Source: an uncultured Erysipelotrichaceae bacterium
GTDB taxonomy: Bacteria > Bacillota_I > Bacilli_A > RF39 > UBA660
Reading direction: 5' to 3'
Length of the DNA: 64,000 nt
NCBI GenBank assembly: GCA_902761685.1
Contig: CACWLI010000007.1
Coordinates: forward strand, 17,169 to 81,168
In this document: one piece after another, positions 62,403 through 64,000 of the stretch
Layout: each line of letters begins with the position of its first letter
Position numbering within the stretch: position 1 is the stretch's first letter
The notes under the pieces: generated by a model
What the model was told of the DNA's origin: nothing
What the model saw: the letters and a program-made list of their open reading frames with translations, nothing else
The model's database searches: none
Program-made: the position numbers and the translations under genes

Positions 62403-63527
62403 TTATTTTTCTCCTTTGTACAACTCTAGAGTTTTGTCCACTACATCATCCCAATTGTATTTATGTAAAATATATTTTTGAGATTCTTTCCTATATTTAT
62501 TAACTTTTTGAGAATTAATACATAAATCTTGTAATACTTTAGTCAAATCTTCTACATTTGATTTCTTAAAAGTTACCCCTTTATCTTCTAAAACTGTTGA
62601 ACATTCTGGTATATCAGAAGTTAAACAACAATTTGAATAACTCATTGCTTCTAGTAATGATAATGGCATACCTTCTAAATCAGATGGTAAACAATAAATA
62701 TATGCATTACTATAAAGTTCATCTAATTCAGCTCCTTGAATGAAACCAGTAAATATTATATTTTTATTATCTTTTGCTTTTTCTTTTAATTTTTTAAAGT
62801 ATTCACTAGTATCACTAGCACCACCTGCTATAACTAATTTTTTATCTGTATTTAAATTATTATAAGCATCTATTAAATAATGAATACCTTTTTCAGGAAC
62901 AATTCTTCCTAAGAATAATATATAACTATCTTTTTTTAGATTATATTTATCTTTAATAATATTTGGTTTAATAATTTGAGGTTTATTAACACCATTTGGT
63001 ATGAAAATAGTATCTCTATTGTAAGTATCTTTAAAATATTTTTTTACATTTTCAGATAAAACTATTATTTCATCTGCATATTTAACTGCCATCTTTTCAC
63101 CAAATTTTATAAATTTAGTAGCAAATCCACCCCACTTTGCTCTTTGCCAATCTAAACCATGAATTGTAGCAATTATTCTTTTTCTACTAAACCATTTAAT
63201 TATCCACATCCAAGCACAAGGACCCTCAGCATGATAATGAACAACATCATATTTTTTAAATAATATTTTTAATGTAGCAAATAATGAAGATGTCACAGCG
63301 GCTAAACCTTTTTTATCAATAGTAAGTACTGTTTTTATTTTTACATTTTTATATTCTTTTATATTGTTTTGTTTTTGATCTTTATCTAAAACATGTTTAC
63401 CGCGTCTATTATAAACAGTTACATCATGACCTAAATTTGCCATTCTTGTTGATAATTCTTCAACTACAATTTCAACTCCACCTTCACGAGAAGGCATTCT
63501 CTTTTGACCTAGCATTGCTATTTTCAT
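62403..63527 (-). CDS. Glycosyltransferase family 4 (rhamnosyl/galactosyl type)
   Basis: About 374 residues from ATG 63527, with AGGAGAAAGAGT upstream (the TTG at 63548 is excluded). MLGQKRMPSREGGVEIVVEEL is typical of a GT4 family next to sugar transferases; FLGRIVPEKGIHYLIDAY and LPSDLEGMPLSLLEAMSY are the donor-site blocks. Probably transfers the second or third sugar of the repeat unit. Confidence 0.9.
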   Translation of the reverse strand: MKIAMLGQKRMPSREGGVEIVVEELSTRMANLGHDVTVYNRRGKHVLDKDQKQNNIKEYKNVKIKTVLTIDKKGLAAVTSSLFATLKILFKKYDVVHYHAEGPCAWMWIIKWFSRKRIIATIHGLDWQRAKWGGFATKFIKFGEKMAVKYADEIIVLSENVKKYFKDTYNRDTIFIPNGVNKPQIIKPNIIKDKYNLKKDSYILFLGRIVPEKGIHYLIDAYNNLNTDKKLVIAGGASDTSEYFKKLKEKAKDNKNIIFTGFIQGAELDELYSNAYIYCLPSDLEGMPLSLLEAMSYSNCCLTSDIPECSTVLEDKGVTFKKSNVEDLTKVLQDLCINSQKVNKYRKESQKYILHKYNWDDVVDKTLELYKGEK

Positions 63528-63547
63528 ACTCTTTCTCCTTTCCTTCA

Positions 63548-63590
63548 AAATAAAGGGGATATGGCCGTACCATATCCCTTTAATATTTGA
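63548..63590 (-). terminator. Strong hairpin inside the EPS operon
   Basis: AAAGGGATATGG / CCATATCCCCTTT with loop TACGG, then T-rich sequence on the minus strand. It lies between the priming sugar transferase and the rest of the cluster. Confidence 0.78.
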
Positions 63591-63634
63591 ATAATTTGTA
63601 CAACCCCTGATTTAATTATTCTTTTTATTCTTTT

Positions 63635-64000
63635 TTATTTTGCTCCTGTTGCTTTTAACACAACTTCTATTGTTTTAAAAAATATACTTATATCAAATTT
63701 TAACCCCATGTTATTTGAGTAATATTTTTCCATTTTTAATCTTTCTTCAAATGTTCCTCCACTTCTTAAAGAACATTGCCAGAAACCAGTTAATCCTGGT
63801 TTAGATTTAACTATGTCATCATAATATAAACCCATATCTTCTTTTTCTCTTGGTAGATATGGTCTATTTCCAATTATTGACATATCTCCTTTTAATATAT
63901 TAATTACTTGTGGTAATTCATCTATTGATGTTTTTCTTATTAATTTGCCAACTGGTGTAATTCTAGGATCATTTTCTAGTTTTTTATTTAATTGGTATTC
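63635..64000 (-). CDS. Priming sugar transferase (undecaprenyl-phosphate type), C-terminal part
   Basis: 122 codons in frame from the right edge; the N-terminus lies outside the window. NDPRITPVGKLIRKTSIDEL, INILKGDMSIIGNRPYLP, the SKPGLTGFWQ block and EERLKMEKYYSNNMGLKFD are the conserved blocks of the bacterial sugar transferase (WcaJ/CpsE/PglC) family. It loads the first sugar-1-phosphate onto undecaprenyl phosphate at the inner membrane face. It is the first step of the cluster that follows. Confidence 0.95.
   Translation of the reverse strand, partial: EYQLNKKLENDPRITPVGKLIRKTSIDELPQVINILKGDMSIIGNRPYLPREKEDMGLYYDDIVKSKPGLTGFWQCSLRSGGTFEERLKMEKYYSNNMGLKFDISIFFKTIEVVLKATGAK

Noticed and set aside
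1..64000. Mycoplasma-type code (TGA as Trp)
   Set aside because: TGG is the Trp codon in all genes and TGA ends several of them.

Overview
The window is a very AT-rich chromosomal segment of a low-GC Firmicute, most likely an uncultured gut member of the Bacilli (an RF39- or Erysipelotrichia-like lineage; this is inference). TGG is the tryptophan codon and TGA is a normal stop, so it is not a Mycoplasma-type code. Shine-Dalgarno sequences (AGGAG, GGAGG) and extended -10 promoters (TGnTATAAT) are easy to see. SpoIIM-like and SpoVB-like proteins, a PdaC-like deacetylase, a sortase and a BY-kinase suit a Gram-positive surface.

Layout. 1-9480: the edge of a possible nucleotidyltransferase gene, a radical SAM gene, three tRNAs (Leu-TAG, CAT, Lys-CTT), a PdaC-like deacetylase, and a 2.8 kb insertion in the 3' end of tRNA-Lys. 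The insertion is bracketed by a 48-bp direct repeat and holds one gene, coding for nine zinc-ribbon repeats around a Vsr-like nuclease. Then come a phosphatase, SpoIIM, mnmA and an orphan DNA methyltransferase. 9540-16030: an SPFH protein, an XRE regulator, a three-copy 63-nt repeat, a ZIP transporter, a 35-residue Arg/Asn/Ser peptide gene, twin NlpC/P60 proteins and a desulfoferrodoxin. 16030-33735: a broken adhesin/response-regulator junction, then housekeeping genes (ylmH, protein phosphatase, AlkD-like, rlmD-like, deoB, xerD, two hybrid kinases of which one looks degenerate, rarA, tcdA, metK), with a probable 6S RNA and a SAM riboswitch.

33770-43841: a flippase, DUF421, a small membrane protein and an EamA transporter, then an unknown seven-gene operon of two paralogous families arranged A-B-B-B-B-B-A. 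After it lies a sortase, surface-protein, BY-kinase and PHP-phosphatase operon. 43911-49016: a small membrane protein, a ~510-nt structured non-coding RNA with its own promoter and terminator, a membrane-protein family with one frameshifted member, and unknown or Abi-like genes. 49288-53229: two near-identical VanZ-like genes flank a two-gene operon (zinc-ribbon protein plus SMC/RloC-like ATPase), a candidate defence cassette. 53347-64000: the distal part of an exopolysaccharide cluster (flippase remnant, acyltransferase, nitroreductase-like protein, wecB, flippase, pyruvyltransferase, polymerase, two glycosyltransferases, priming sugar transferase), read on the minus strand.

The strongest leads for undescribed biology are the large RNA at 44162-44672, the VanZ-flanked ATPase cassette, the A-B5-A operon and the single-gene tRNA-Lys island. 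All functional calls are from reading the sequence; no database search was run.
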